64,000 nt of DNA. Origin: Sandaracinus amylolyticus. GTDB taxonomy: Bacteria; Myxococcota_A; Polyangia; Polyangiales; Sandaracinaceae. The number at the start of each line of letters is the position of its first letter. The stretch's first letter is position 1. Below the pieces are notes generated by a model. That model saw only the letters and a program-made list of their open reading frames with translations. It was not told where the DNA came from and searched no databases. Of this stretch, positions 44,040 to 52,957 are shown in pieces. The stretch is taken from positions 4,712,001 to 4,776,000 of the forward strand of contig NZ_CP070225.1 of assembly GCF_021631985.1 (NCBI RefSeq). The letters are read 5' to 3'. The position numbers and the translations under genes are program-made.

Positions 44040-45072
44040 GCGACGGCTCGCCGCGATCGTGATCGCGCTCGTCATGCTCGTCGCGTCGAGCGCGAGCGCG
44101 CAGGGCGCGGACACGGTGTTCCTGCGCAACGGCGGGCGACTGCGCGGCACCGTCGAGGTGTTCGAGCCCGGCGTGCGCGTGGTGATCCTGTTGCCCGACG
44201 GATCGCGGAGGACGATCGAGGCGAGCGAGCTCGATCGCGTGCAGTTCGCGGATGCGCCGAGCGCGCCGACGCCCGAGGCGCCGCCGGTGACGACGGAGCC
44301 CGCGACGCCGCCCCCGGCGGAGCCCGCCCCGAGCGAGCCCGTGACCGAGCCGCCGCCGGCCATCGAGCACGCCGAGCCGTCGACCGCGGACGCGCTGAGC
44401 GGCGCCGATCTCGATCGACTGCAGACCGCCACCGCGCCCGGTGCGGTGGGGGAGTACGGCGACGGGCACGCGCGGGATGTGGCGTGGAACGGAGTCGATC
44501 CGCGCACACAGCTCGTGATGCGGCCGGAGGGGATGCTGCATCTCGTCGTGGAGGGTCGCGTCGCGTTCGCGCTGTCGTTCGGCGATCCGTACTACGGCAT
44601 GCAGGGCCGCTTCGGCGGTGACCTCGCGATCGGTGCGGACCTGCGTGTCCCGGAAACGATCCTGCACGTCCGTGCTGCGCTGGTGCTCGGACTACAGAGC
44701 CATCAATCGTTTTCCAACGAATATGCATACAACAGGACGCACGTGCTGCACGCGACGGGGTTCGGCTACGTCGCACTGCGCGGTCTCGTGGGAGTCGACG
44801 TGACGTCGTGGCTGTCGCTGCGAGCCGGCGGTGAGTACGGATTCGAGGTGCTACCCGTCTTCGACGTGGTGCGCAGCTATGGCGGTCCCGAGCTCGGCGT
44901 GGTGTTCCGCGCGCTCGACGATCGCCGGCTCGAGCTGGGGCTCGCGCTCGCGGTCCAGGATCGCAGTCACGCGCACGTCGAGATCGCCAACGACGTCGCC
45001 GTGACGGAGAACTACGCGGGGACGTCCTGGGTCCCGCGCATCGCGCTCACGATCGGTGGGGTGTTCCTGTGA
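44017..45072 (+). CDS. Probable outer-membrane beta-barrel protein with N-terminal beta domain
   Basis: This 351-aa exported protein has GTG at 44017 with GGGAGGA 6 bases before it, and signal residues ~10-30 (LAAIVIALVMLVASSASAQ). A small beta domain follows, with TVFLRNGGRLRGTVEVFEPGVRVVILLPDGSRRTIEASELDRVQF, of the type seen in secreted SH3-like modules. A Pro/Glu/Thr-rich linker (about 75-125) leads to ~200 residues of alternating hydrophobic strands ending in SWVPRIALTIGGVFL, as in outer-membrane barrels. Local GC falls near 44690-44750. It overlaps both neighbouring genes, which suggests coupling. Confidence 0.7.
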   Translation: MASDIVVERRLAAIVIALVMLVASSASAQGADTVFLRNGGRLRGTVEVFEPGVRVVILLPDGSRRTIEASELDRVQFADAPSAPTPEAPPVTTEPATPPPAEPAPSEPVTEPPPAIEHAEPSTADALSGADLDRLQTATAPGAVGEYGDGHARDVAWNGVDPRTQLVMRPEGMLHLVVEGRVAFALSFGDPYYGMQGRFGGDLAIGADLRVPETILHVRAALVLGLQSHQSFSNEYAYNRTHVLHATGFGYVALRGLVGVDVTSWLSLRAGGEYGFEVLPVFDVVRSYGGPELGVVFRALDDRRLELGLALAVQDRSHAHVEIANDVAVTENYAGTSWVPRIALTIGGVFL

Positions 45073-45815
45073 CTCGCGCTCTGATTCTCGCGCTCGTGCT
45101 CGTCGCCGGTTGTGCCGAGGCCAGCCGCGTCGGGTATTTCGACGATCAGGCGTTCTACGCCGTGCGGCAGCACTATCGGATTCGCTATCTGCCCGACGCG
45201 CGTGCATCGCGCGCATTGCTCGGGAGCGAGTGGCGTCCGCTGAATCTCGAATTCGAGAACGGACTGCCGTCACAGGGTCGTTGGACGCGCGAGGATCAGA
45301 CGCGCATCTGGCTCGATCACGACGGTGACGGGCGTGGCGATCTCCACACGACCGGTGAGCGCTTCGATCTGCGCTTCGAGCACCGACAGAACGGCGCGAG
45401 CCTCCTCGTGCGCACGTCGCCGATTGCCGAGTCGCTCGGAGAGCGCAGCGTCGACGTGCTGGTGCACGACATCCTCGACCGCGTCGCGGGCAGCACCCAG
45501 CAGAGCGGCTCGGTCGAGGTCGTCCGCATCGTGCACGAAGGGCCGGTGCGCGTCGGAGGTGCCGATGCGTACCAGGCGGTGTTCGAGGGCGCCGCGCTCG
45601 GACCGACCGGCGACGTGATCGCGACGTCGACCGATCGTGCGCAGGTCGTGTTCGTCCGCCCGCGCACGCGTTGGCGCGACGGCGGGCGCAGCGCACCGAT
45701 GATCGTGAGCTTCTGGCTCGTCGCGCGGCGCGAGCACTTCGACGGATTGATGCCCGCGCTCAGCTCGCTGCTCGATCGCACCGACTTCCGCGATCACCTC
45801 GACACGGCCCGCTGA
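45069..45815 (+). CDS. Putative lipoprotein
   Basis: This 248-aa protein has signal MTRALILALVLVAGC, with the lipid Cys at residue 15. The rest has alternating beta segments (RIWLDHDGDGRGDLHTTGERFDLRFEH, SVEVVRIVHEGPVRVGGADAYQAVFEG, RAQVVFVRPRTRW). I recognise no family. GTG at 45069 overlaps the stop of the barrel gene by 4 bases (GTGA), so it is probably co-translated with it and may be its partner in the outer membrane. Its stop is 6 bases from the stop of the convergent Tad-locus lipoprotein. Confidence 0.7.
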   Translation: MTRALILALVLVAGCAEASRVGYFDDQAFYAVRQHYRIRYLPDARASRALLGSEWRPLNLEFENGLPSQGRWTREDQTRIWLDHDGDGRGDLHTTGERFDLRFEHRQNGASLLVRTSPIAESLGERSVDVLVHDILDRVAGSTQQSGSVEVVRIVHEGPVRVGGADAYQAVFEGAALGPTGDVIATSTDRAQVVFVRPRTRWRDGGRSAPMIVSFWLVARREHFDGLMPALSSLLDRTDFRDHLDTAR

Positions 45816-45821
45816 CGCGCG

Positions 45822-46541
45822 TCAGTTGAGGCGCTCGGGCGGACGCGTGGGCTCCGACGGGGGCTCCGGCGCGACCTCCACCTCGGGCTCCGGCTCCGGC
45901 GTCGGACGACGCCCCGATCGGCCGCGCACGTGCTCGAAGTGCTGATCGAGCACGACGATCTCGTCGCGGTCGCCGACGGTGAACGCGCGCACCGGATCGA
46001 CGGGGCGCAGTCGCTCGTCGCCCTCGGTGCCGAGCGTCACGCGGAACGCACTGCCGGGCGCCATCGCGAGCACCACCTGCGCGGCGCCTGCGGCGTCGGT
46101 CCTCGCGACCTCGCGGCCCGCGACGCGCACCGGGAGGTCGGCCTCGCCACCGGTGCGCACGAGCAGCGCGACGCGGCGCTCGGTGGGCGCGCAGCGGATC
46201 GGATAGTGGAGGCGCGGCTCTTCGCCGCGCAGCGACTCGACCGCGCGCACGACGATCTCGTCCGCGACCTCCGCGCTGCGGTGTCCGGCGGGGCACTCCG
46301 CGGCGATCGCGAGCCGAGCGCCCTCGGTCTCGTCGATCATCACGCGGAGCGTTCCGTCCTCGCCGGTCACGCCGTGGTCGTCGCCGGCGACGTGCACGCG
46401 CACCCCGGCGAGCGGCTCGCCGGGATCGCGCTCCGCGGCGAACACCACCGGCAGCGCCACGCGCGCGCGCGACGGAGGCGGCGCTCCGCACGCGGCACAG
46501 AGACCCAGCGCGACCAGGACGACCATCACGGCTGCGCGCAC
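45822..46541 (-). CDS. Tad-locus lipoprotein with carboxypeptidase-regulatory-like domain
   Basis: This 239-aa lipoprotein starts with GTG at 46541, downstream of GGAGGAGG (46548-46555). The signal is MRAAVMVVLVALGLCAACG. It contains two or three beta-sandwich-like segments of the carboxypeptidase-regulatory type (PLAGVRVHVAGDDHGVTGEDGTLRV; LPVRVAGREVARTDAAGAAQVVLA). The Pro/Glu-rich tail (PTPEPEPEVEVAPEPPSEPT) may reach the cell wall. It is the last gene of the Tad locus and may act as a pilotin-like or docking protein. An alternative ATG is at 46526. Confidence 0.65.
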   Translation of the reverse strand: MRAAVMVVLVALGLCAACGAPPPSRARVALPVVFAAERDPGEPLAGVRVHVAGDDHGVTGEDGTLRVMIDETEGARLAIAAECPAGHRSAEVADEIVVRAVESLRGEEPRLHYPIRCAPTERRVALLVRTGGEADLPVRVAGREVARTDAAGAAQVVLAMAPGSAFRVTLGTEGDERLRPVDPVRAFTVGDRDEIVVLDQHFEHVRGRSGRRPTPEPEPEVEVAPEPPSEPTRPPERLN

Positions 46542-47830
46542 GACGCACCTCCTCCGCTCGCGGCGCACGCCGCTTCGAGACGACGCCGGAGCATCCGCGC
46601 GATCACGCGGTACTCGCCGTTCTCGGGATGCTCGGTCGCGAGAGCTTCGTACTCGCGCGCCGCGTCCCCCCATCGGCCCGCGGCCACCAGATCGATCGCG
46701 CGAGAGAGCGCGGTGCGACCTTCGGCATCGACGACCGGAGCGACCGAATCGGGAGCGACCACGGCAGTCGCCGCAGCATCGGAGTCCGTCTCCGGAGCAT
46801 CGGAGTCCGTCTCCGGAGCATCGGAGTCCACGGTCTCGGTCTGGGCCTGCACCTCGGTCTCGGCCTCGGCGACCGTCGTCGCCACGAGCTCCGCCTGCTC
46901 GCGCGCCATCGCGCGGGCGCGGGCCTGCCGCATGTGATTGACGCCGATCGCGACGGCCGAGAGCGCCACGAACGCGAGCGCGAGCGCGAGCGTCCGCGGC
47001 GGGACCCCGCGACGCTTCGGCGGCTCCGAGAACGCCGCGTCCTCGGCGCCAGGCGGGCTCACCGAGGGCGCCGCCACGACCGGCGCGGCCGCGGGCTCGC
47101 TCGCGATCGGCGCCTGTCCGAGGTGCGGGCGCATCGCGGCGGGCAGCGGGCCGGGAGGTGCTTCGAGCGACATCACGGTCGCCTGCGACACCGCGCGGCT
47201 CACCACCGTGACGTCGGCGAAGCCGTTCACCGGCGAGATCATCGCGTGGCCCATCGCGGGCGCGTGGACCGCCAGCGGCGCGGGCACGACCTCGCTCGCG
47301 ACCGCGGGGAGCGCAGGCATCGAGGGCGCCGCGGGGAGCGCCGGCGCGATCGACGGGCGGCCCATCGCGTCGGCGCCCAGCGCGCCCGCCGGGATCGTCG
47401 GTCGACCGTCGTCGAGCGCGGGCACGTCCATCGCGGGCCCACCGAGGATCGTGCGCTTCGGGTCGAAGCGTCGCGCCGCGCGCGCGGTGGTCGCGAGCTC
47501 GATCGCGGCCCATCCGAGCTCCACGACGTGACGGCCCTCGAGCCGCACCGCGCTCGCGATCGGCGTGCTGTCGACCAGCACCGGCGCGTACGGGACGACC
47601 CAGATCGCCTCTCCGTCCCACACGAGATCGAGGTGCCGCGGCGCGACGCCGTTCGCTTCGATGCGCCACCCCACCGGACCGCTGCCGACGCCGACCTCGG
47701 TGCGTCCCGCACCGGGCGGGATCTCCCAGACGTACGTCGTCGACCAACCGCGCAGCACGGTGACGCGACCCTGCGGTGCGTCGACGCGCGGCGCGCTGCC
47801 CTGCGCTGCGCTCTGTGCAGTGGACATCAT
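46526..47830 (-). CDS. FHA-like membrane protein of the Tad locus
   Basis: This 434-aa protein has an N-terminal ~110 residues predicted all beta (VTVLRGWSTTYVWEIPPGAGRTEVGVG...HLDLVWDGEAIWVV...LVDSTPI), like a degenerate FHA domain. A long Ala/Pro linker, one transmembrane helix at about residues 285-303 (TLALALAFVALSAVAIGV) and a C-terminal region follow, ending in a TPR-like segment (LSRAIDLVAAGRWGDAAREYEALATEHPENGEYRV). A short DNA repeat encodes SDAPETDSDAPETDSDA at about 46775-46830. FHA proteins commonly accompany Tad and type VI systems in this phylum. Confidence 0.6.
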   Translation of the reverse strand: MMSTAQSAAQGSAPRVDAPQGRVTVLRGWSTTYVWEIPPGAGRTEVGVGSGPVGWRIEANGVAPRHLDLVWDGEAIWVVPYAPVLVDSTPIASAVRLEGRHVVELGWAAIELATTARAARRFDPKRTILGGPAMDVPALDDGRPTIPAGALGADAMGRPSIAPALPAAPSMPALPAVASEVVPAPLAVHAPAMGHAMISPVNGFADVTVVSRAVSQATVMSLEAPPGPLPAAMRPHLGQAPIASEPAAAPVVAAPSVSPPGAEDAAFSEPPKRRGVPPRTLALALAFVALSAVAIGVNHMRQARARAMAREQAELVATTVAEAETEVQAQTETVDSDAPETDSDAPETDSDAAATAVVAPDSVAPVVDAEGRTALSRAIDLVAAGRWGDAAREYEALATEHPENGEYRVIARMLRRRLEAACAASGGGASCAQP

Positions 47831-47855
47831 CGGATCTCCTCGTTGTGCACGGGAT

Positions 47856-48716
47856 TCATCGCGCTCCCTGGTCGTCGAGCAGGAGGCCGAGATCGAGCTG
47901 GAGCTCGCGCTCGAGCTCGGCGAGGTACGCCGTGTAGTCGTCGCGTCGGTGGTGCGTCAGCTCGCGGAGCTCGCGCAGCGTGTCGAGCGCCGTCGCGTCG
48001 TCGCCGCGATCGAGCGACTGCTGGAGCGACAGACGCAGCCGGCGGTACGTGCCCTCGATCTCCTCGCGCATCGCGTGCCCTTCACGCTGCGCGCGCTCGG
48101 CCGCCGGCACCGCGCCCGCGGCGAGGAAGCACTGCTCGGCCCGCGAATAGGCGGACACCGCCGCGATGCCGTCCTGGTAGTCGTAGCGGAATCGCTCTCC
48201 GCGGGCGCGCGCCACGCGCAGCGACTCTGCACCCTCGGTGCGCGCGTCGGCCGCGTCGGCACAGTCACCAGGCGCGTCGAAGAGCGCAGAGGGCTCGAGC
48301 GACCCGTCGCGCAGCGACTCCGCACGTGCGCTCCGATTGCGCACCACCGCGACCGCGAGCAGCGCTGCGATCCCGACCACCATCGCGAGGAGCAGCGTCC
48401 GGACGCGACTGCCCTCCCCGGCGCCCGCGCGCACACCGACCTCGAGCGTCACGCCGCCCATCACGAGGCGCGCGCCCCACGGCACGGTCGCGTCCTGTAG
48501 CACCGCGCCATCGCGGAGCACCGGAGTCCGCGCATTGCGAGCGACGGAGATCCAACAGCCATCCTCGCGCGGGACGAGCAACAAGTGCTCTCCCTCGATC
48601 TCGAGATCGGCGGGGAGCCGGACTCCCGCGCTCGCGCTGGTGCCGATCGTGGTGCGACCGACGATCGGGGCCTCGAGCTCCGAGCCGTCGGGGAGCGTGA
48701 TCCGAAGCTTAGACAT
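47856..48716 (-). CDS. FHA-domain membrane protein of the Tad locus
   Basis: This 286-aa protein has an N-terminal FHA-like domain (LRITLPDGSELEAPIVGRTTIGTSASAGVRLPADLEIEGEHLLLVPR) in residues 1-95, a transmembrane helix at about 107-125 (TLLLAMVVGIAALLAVAVV) and a helical C-terminal domain with a few Cys. The FHA core lacks a clear SxxH motif; the corresponding part reads EGEHLLL. Its start overlaps the tadC stop by 8 bases, so it belongs to the operon. It may tie Tad assembly to the kinases that phosphorylate FHA ligands, but this is inference. Confidence 0.68.
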   Translation of the reverse strand: MSKLRITLPDGSELEAPIVGRTTIGTSASAGVRLPADLEIEGEHLLLVPREDGCWISVARNARTPVLRDGAVLQDATVPWGARLVMGGVTLEVGVRAGAGEGSRVRTLLLAMVVGIAALLAVAVVRNRSARAESLRDGSLEPSALFDAPGDCADAADARTEGAESLRVARARGERFRYDYQDGIAAVSAYSRAEQCFLAAGAVPAAERAQREGHAMREEIEGTYRRLRLSLQQSLDRGDDATALDTLRELRELTHHRRDDYTAYLAELERELQLDLGLLLDDQGAR

Positions 48717-49620
48717 TGCCGATCTCCATCACGGTGATCGCGACCGGCCCGAGCACGAGCAGCATGATCGCGACGAAGATCAGGACGAGCGGGATCATCA
48801 GCTGCATCGCAGCGCGTGCCGCCGCTTCCTCCGCGAGCACGCTGCGGCGCATCCGCAGCACGCGCGCCTGGATCTTGAGGATCTCCGCGAGCGGCGTGCC
48901 CTTCTCTTCGGCCTGCACGATCGCGCCGACGAAGTCGCGCACCGGGCGCGTGGGCACACGATCGGCGAAGCCGGTGAGCGCCTTCGCGCGGGTGTGACCG
49001 AGCTCGAGCTCGTCGAGGATGCGCCCGAGCTCGTCCGCGGTGGGCGTGCCCTTCGGCAGTCCGTCGAGGATCAAGCGTCGCAGCGACGACGGGAAGTCGA
49101 GGCCGGCGCCCATGCAGAGGCTCAGCAGATCGACCGCCTCGGGAAGTCGGCGCTCGATCTCCTTCTGCCGTCGCGCCGTCGCGTCGCGCAGCTGCGAGAA
49201 CGGGTGCGCCGCGCCGATCGTGACGAAGAGCACCGGCACGAGCGGCGACCAACCGAAGCGCACCGTGAGCCAGGTGCCCGCGACCCCGAGCCCGACCGCG
49301 TAGAGCGCCGACATCGCGGCGACCTCGTCGGCCGTCAGACCGAGCCAGTAGCCGGAGCGCAGGAGATCGGCCTCCACCCGACCGCGCCACTCTGCGGGCG
49401 GCAGGAGCGCGATCCACCCCGCGACCACGCGCACCATCGGCTCGAGCGCGCCGAACGGACCTCCGCTCTTCGCACGCTGTCGCTGCGCGCCGCGCGGACC
49501 GAGCGAGGGGCTCGCGACCGCGGGCACGAACGAGACGACGAGCGTCGCGCCGAAGAGCCCGACTCCGAGCATCGCGAGCGCGGCCCAGGGAAGCCAGGGA
49601 GCTGCAGCAATCTCCGACAT
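48709..49620 (-). CDS. tadC: Tad pilus inner-membrane platform protein TadC
   Basis: This 303-aa protein has a type II secretion F-like domain (GspF/TadC). It shows RRLPEAVDLLSLCMGAGLDFPSSLRRLI at about residues 157-184, RPVRDFVGAIVQAEEKGTPLAEILKIQARVLRMRRSVLAEEAA at about 227-270 and final helix MIPLVLIFVAIMLLVLGPVAI. About four transmembrane helices are present. TadC forms the platform with TadB on which the TadA motor acts. It follows tadB with a 20-base gap. Confidence 0.88.
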   Translation of the reverse strand: MSEIAAAPWLPWAALAMLGVGLFGATLVVSFVPAVASPSLGPRGAQRQRAKSGGPFGALEPMVRVVAGWIALLPPAEWRGRVEADLLRSGYWLGLTADEVAAMSALYAVGLGVAGTWLTVRFGWSPLVPVLFVTIGAAHPFSQLRDATARRQKEIERRLPEAVDLLSLCMGAGLDFPSSLRRLILDGLPKGTPTADELGRILDELELGHTRAKALTGFADRVPTRPVRDFVGAIVQAEEKGTPLAEILKIQARVLRMRRSVLAEEAAARAAMQLMIPLVLIFVAIMLLVLGPVAITVMEIGNV

Positions 49621-49640
49621 GGTCGACTGGCCTCCTTCGA

Positions 49641-50507
49641 TCACACGTCGATCTCGAGGATCTTCTTCGCGCTGAACACCGCGATGGCCCACAGCCCGGT
49701 CGAGATCGCGATGACGATCCAGCCGGTGATCGAGAGCAGCAGCGGCTCGAAGAAGTCGTGATCGACTGCTTGGATCGCCGCGAGCAGACCGAAGGGCATC
49801 AGCGCGAGCACCCACGCCTGCGAGCGCCCCTCGGCGGTCTTGGTGCGGATGACTCCATCGAGGCGCGCCATCTCCCGCAGCTGCGCCGCCGAGGTCTCGA
49901 GGATCTCGGGGAGGCTGCCGCCGGTGGTGCGGCCGACGACGAGCGTCGAGAGCACCGCGCCGATCGCGCGGCTCCCGATGCGCGCGCCGGTGTTGCGGAG
50001 CGCGTCGTCGAGGGGCACGCCGAGCGAGCGCTCCTTGAGGAGGAAGTCGAACTCGTCCGCGAGCGGCGCGCCGACGATCTTCGACGAGTAGTCGATCGCC
50101 TCGCCGAGCGCGGGCGTCGCGCGCAGCGTGTTCGCGAGGCCCATCATCCAGCCGTCGAGCTGGTCCTCCATCGACGCGACGCGCTTGTCGCGCGCGCGCC
50201 GCAGCATCGCGAGCGGCGCACCGAACACCAGCGGCACCAGGAACACCGGCACCGGATTGCGCAGGATCAACGCGAGGATCAGCAGCGCGACCGAGATCGC
50301 GAGCTGGATCTGCGCGAACCGCGGCGCGGCGATCTCGAGCCGGAGGAACGAGACGTCGCGATCGAGCAGCACGACGTAGCGCGCCCAGCCGCGCCGCGTA
50401 CGGCTGTCGTCGCGCCCGAGCTGGCTCCAGGCCGCGCCGAGCAGCCCGACGCCGGTCAGCGCGAGCGCGGCAATCGCCGTCCATCCCATGCTCAGCACCG
50501 AGTCCAC
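49641..50507 (-). CDS. tadB: Tad pilus inner-membrane platform protein TadB
   Basis: This 288-aa GspF-like membrane protein has QLDGWMMGLANTLRATPALGEAIDYSSK at about residues 125-152 and GAVLSTLVVGRTTGGSLPEILETSAAQLREMARLDGVIRTKTAEGRSQAWVLALMPFGL at about 190-250, both typical of TadB. Hydrophobic helices occur at the start, at 68-100 and at the end. It is the partner of TadC in the pilus platform. It lies between cpaB and tadC in the usual order. Confidence 0.88.
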   Translation of the reverse strand: MDSVLSMGWTAIAALALTGVGLLGAAWSQLGRDDSRTRRGWARYVVLLDRDVSFLRLEIAAPRFAQIQLAISVALLILALILRNPVPVFLVPLVFGAPLAMLRRARDKRVASMEDQLDGWMMGLANTLRATPALGEAIDYSSKIVGAPLADEFDFLLKERSLGVPLDDALRNTGARIGSRAIGAVLSTLVVGRTTGGSLPEILETSAAQLREMARLDGVIRTKTAEGRSQAWVLALMPFGLLAAIQAVDHDFFEPLLLSITGWIVIAISTGLWAIAVFSAKKILEIDV

Positions 50508-50537
50508 GATTCGACTCCTTTCGCGCTCCGATGCGCG

Positions 50538-51329
50538 TCAGTCGGCGCGCACGTCGGCGGGCGCCGTGACGGCCGCGAGCGGGTCCGCACCGACCGGCGA
50601 CTGCAGCCGTCGCAGCTGCTCGGGGTCGCGCAGGTCACCGTCGGTGGTGGTGTCGAGCGAGTCGACGATCGCGATGTCGGTCGGGTTGCGCAGCGTGAGG
50701 CCGATCGAGCCCGACGAGTCGGCGTGCAGCAGGAGCTGGCCCTGCTCGGCGGTCGCCGCGAGCGTCACGTGCTGGCTGCTCCCACCGCCGCACTCGTGAT
50801 CGCTCCCGCGGCCCACGTCGCCGCGCACCGCCATCACGAGCACGTTCTGGAGGAGCGGAGTCGTCACCGGGCCCTCGCCGTCGCGCGTCGCGTGGTGGAA
50901 CACGTCGACGCGATCACCCGCGCGCAAGAGGCCATCGAAGCCCGATGCGCCGTCGACGTTGACCGTCACGGCGCGCACGCCGCTGCGCACGAGGCGCGAG
51001 AGCTCACGCGCGCCCTCCTCGCCGGTCTCGACGTCGCTCCACACCAGCGACTCGTTGGTCTCGACGCGCGAGCGCACGCGCAGCCCGAGGATGATGTGCA
51101 CGTCCGCGGGCCTCACGTGGCGCCGCTCGACGTACGACTCCGGCATCGAGCGCACGCCGAGCGCGTCCTCGGTGAGCACGGTGCCGGGCGCGAGATCGCG
51201 CGTGACGATCACGACCTGCACCGGCACGCCGCCGCTGGTGCGCGCCTGGTACTGCTGCATCGACACGAACATCGCGCCCACGCCGAGGAGCGCCACGATC
51301 ATCGATGCCACGAATGCTCCGATCTTCAT
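50538..51329 (-). CDS. cpaB: Flp pilus assembly protein CpaB/RcpC
   Basis: This 263-aa periplasmic protein has an N-terminal transmembrane helix (FVASMIVALLGVGAMFVSM). The SAF/CpaB domain VVIVTRDLAPGTVLTEDALGVRSMPESYV covers residues ~40-68, then AVTVNVDGASGFDGLLRAGDRVDVFHHATRDG and LVMAVRGD. CpaB/RcpC is thought to bridge the outer-membrane secretin and the inner complex. The secretin gene normally beside it is missing from this locus. A short acidic C-terminal tail follows. Confidence 0.88.
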   Translation of the reverse strand: MKIGAFVASMIVALLGVGAMFVSMQQYQARTSGGVPVQVVIVTRDLAPGTVLTEDALGVRSMPESYVERRHVRPADVHIILGLRVRSRVETNESLVWSDVETGEEGARELSRLVRSGVRAVTVNVDGASGFDGLLRAGDRVDVFHHATRDGEGPVTTPLLQNVLVMAVRGDVGRGSDHECGGGSSQHVTLAATAEQGQLLLHADSSGSIGLTLRNPTDIAIVDSLDTTTDGDLRDPEQLRRLQSPVGADPLAAVTAPADVRAD

Positions 51330-51344
51330 CGCTCACTCCTGCGG

Positions 51345-52310
51345 TCAAAACGTGCTGACAGATGCTTCGAGCATCTCGACCGTCGGACCCGCCTCGGGGT
51401 CGTCCACCATCACCACGGTCACCATCCGTCCGTCGCGCTCCGCGACGAGCCCGAGCGCGCCGTCCGACTCGTACGCTCGTCCTTCGAGCGCCTCCGGCTC
51501 GAGCAGTCGGAATCCCTCGCTCGAGAGCGAGTCGCGATAGAAGCGCTCGAGCCCGTCGACTCCCATGCTCGCGCCGGTGAAGACGGTGAGCGCATAGGGC
51601 TCGTCGCCCGCGCGCGCCGAGAGCACGCGCCGCGATCCCGGCGGACGCGACACCCCGTCGACGTCACGGCCCGGCGCGTCCCCTTCGCTCGGGAACATCG
51701 TGGAGATCGGGAAGCTCCCCTCCGTCCAGTACGCGACGAAGTGCGTGCCGTGCTCCGCGCGCTCCGCGAACACGTATCGGAGCTCGCCGATCGCTGCGAG
51801 ATCGCCGGTGTCGACGAAGCGCTGCACCCGCTCGAGCAGCGCCGAGGGCTCGACGTCCTCGGGACCGAGGTCGAGGCACGCGACGTAGCCGCGATCGTCG
51901 TCGTCCTCGCGCAGCGTGCCGTCGAGCCAGCCGCCCGCTGCGACCTCGGTCTCGCCCGCGCGCTCGAGCTGCGCGTGGAGATGTCCGTCCGACGCGCGAC
52001 AGCGCGCCTCGAACACGTCGAGCACCGCATCGAGCTCGCGATCGTCCATGCCCGACGACACGAGGATCTCGGCGCCGTTGATCGAGAGCGCGGTCGGCGC
52101 GCTCTGCTGTCGCGCCTCCGCGAGGTGCATCGTCTCGGCGCCGAAGCCGAGCATCACCTCGTCGAGATCGGCGCGCGCCGCGCGCACCGCGACCAACGTC
52201 GCCGCGATCCACACCAGCGAGAGGAACCCCGCGGCGCGACCGAAGCCCTTGGCGCGCTCGCGCCACATCGCGCGCGCTCGTCCCGCGCGCTTGCTTCCGA
52301 CGTTCAACAT
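51345..52310 (-). CDS. Hypothetical Tad-locus membrane protein
   Basis: This 321-aa protein has one N-terminal helix (AAGFLSLVWIAATLVAV, about residues 27-43) and a periplasmic or surface domain. The mature part has an acidic character and segments ALSINGAEILVSSGMDDRELDAVLDVFEARC, RMVTVVMVDDPEAGP and ALTVFTGASMG. There is no match to a known Tad family. The gene overlaps the TadE gene by 7 bases and comes just before cpaB, so it is probably a locus-specific assembly factor. Confidence 0.62.
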   Translation of the reverse strand: MLNVGSKRAGRARAMWRERAKGFGRAAGFLSLVWIAATLVAVRAARADLDEVMLGFGAETMHLAEARQQSAPTALSINGAEILVSSGMDDRELDAVLDVFEARCRASDGHLHAQLERAGETEVAAGGWLDGTLREDDDDRGYVACLDLGPEDVEPSALLERVQRFVDTGDLAAIGELRYVFAERAEHGTHFVAYWTEGSFPISTMFPSEGDAPGRDVDGVSRPPGSRRVLSARAGDEPYALTVFTGASMGVDGLERFYRDSLSSEGFRLLEPEALEGRAYESDGALGLVAERDGRMVTVVMVDDPEAGPTVEMLEASVSTF

Positions 52311-52867
52311 CCGAGCGCGCCTCCCACGCCGATGTCGTTGGCCTTGTTGCAGAACGCCTCGCGGATCAGCCCGCCGAGCGTCTGCTCGCGCTCGTTGCAG
52401 ACCACGGTGTAGCCACAGCGCGCGTCGCGGCTGCCCCCACCGACCCAGTCGGGCATCGGCACCGACTCCGATCCTCGAGCGGTCGTCGAGCTCCCGAGGA
52501 TCGCCTCGTAGATGCGGCGGCTCGCCGAGAGCGGCATGTCGCGATCCATCTGCGCGACACCCTCGCGCGCATCGGCGATTCCACTGTTCACCTCGGGACG
52601 CGACGTGCGCGACTCCGCCCCTCCGCCCGCGCCGCCGACGACTCCCTCGCACCCCGCCGGCACCTGATCGCAGCCGCCGTTCGCATAGGCCCACGCACAG
52701 CGGCGCGCCTCCGCGGCCGCGTCCATGCGCGCCATGTAGAAGTGATGGAAGAAGCCGATGCCCGCGAAGAGCGAGATGAACACCGGCATCATCAGCACGA
52801 CCTCGGCATAGGCCGCACCGCGCGTGTCGCGGAGCAGCGAGCGAGCCCTTCGAGTCGATGTCGTCAT
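52304..52867 (-). CDS. TadE-like pseudopilin
   Basis: This 187-aa protein has the class III signal region LLRDTRGAAYAEVVLMMPVFISLFAGIGFFHHFY. The likely cleavage lies after RG and a Glu is at position 5 of the mature helix, as in TadE/TadF pseudopilins processed by TadV/CpaA. The rest is soluble with several Cys (CAWAYANGGCDQVPAGC, CGYTVVC, CNKANDIG) that probably form disulphides. The ATG at 52867 (MTTSTRRARS) is preferred over 52912. Confidence 0.78.
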   Translation of the reverse strand: MTTSTRRARSLLRDTRGAAYAEVVLMMPVFISLFAGIGFFHHFYMARMDAAAEARRCAWAYANGGCDQVPAGCEGVVGGAGGGAESRTSRPEVNSGIADAREGVAQMDRDMPLSASRRIYEAILGSSTTARGSESVPMPDWVGGGSRDARCGYTVVCNEREQTLGGLIREAFCNKANDIGVGGALGC

Positions 52868-52957
52868 CGGTGTTCTCCCACGTCGGAATCGAGCCGTGCC
52901 GGCGAGGTGCAAGCGGGGCTGGGGCCCCGCGCGCAGCGTTTGGGGTCGAGCGCAAGC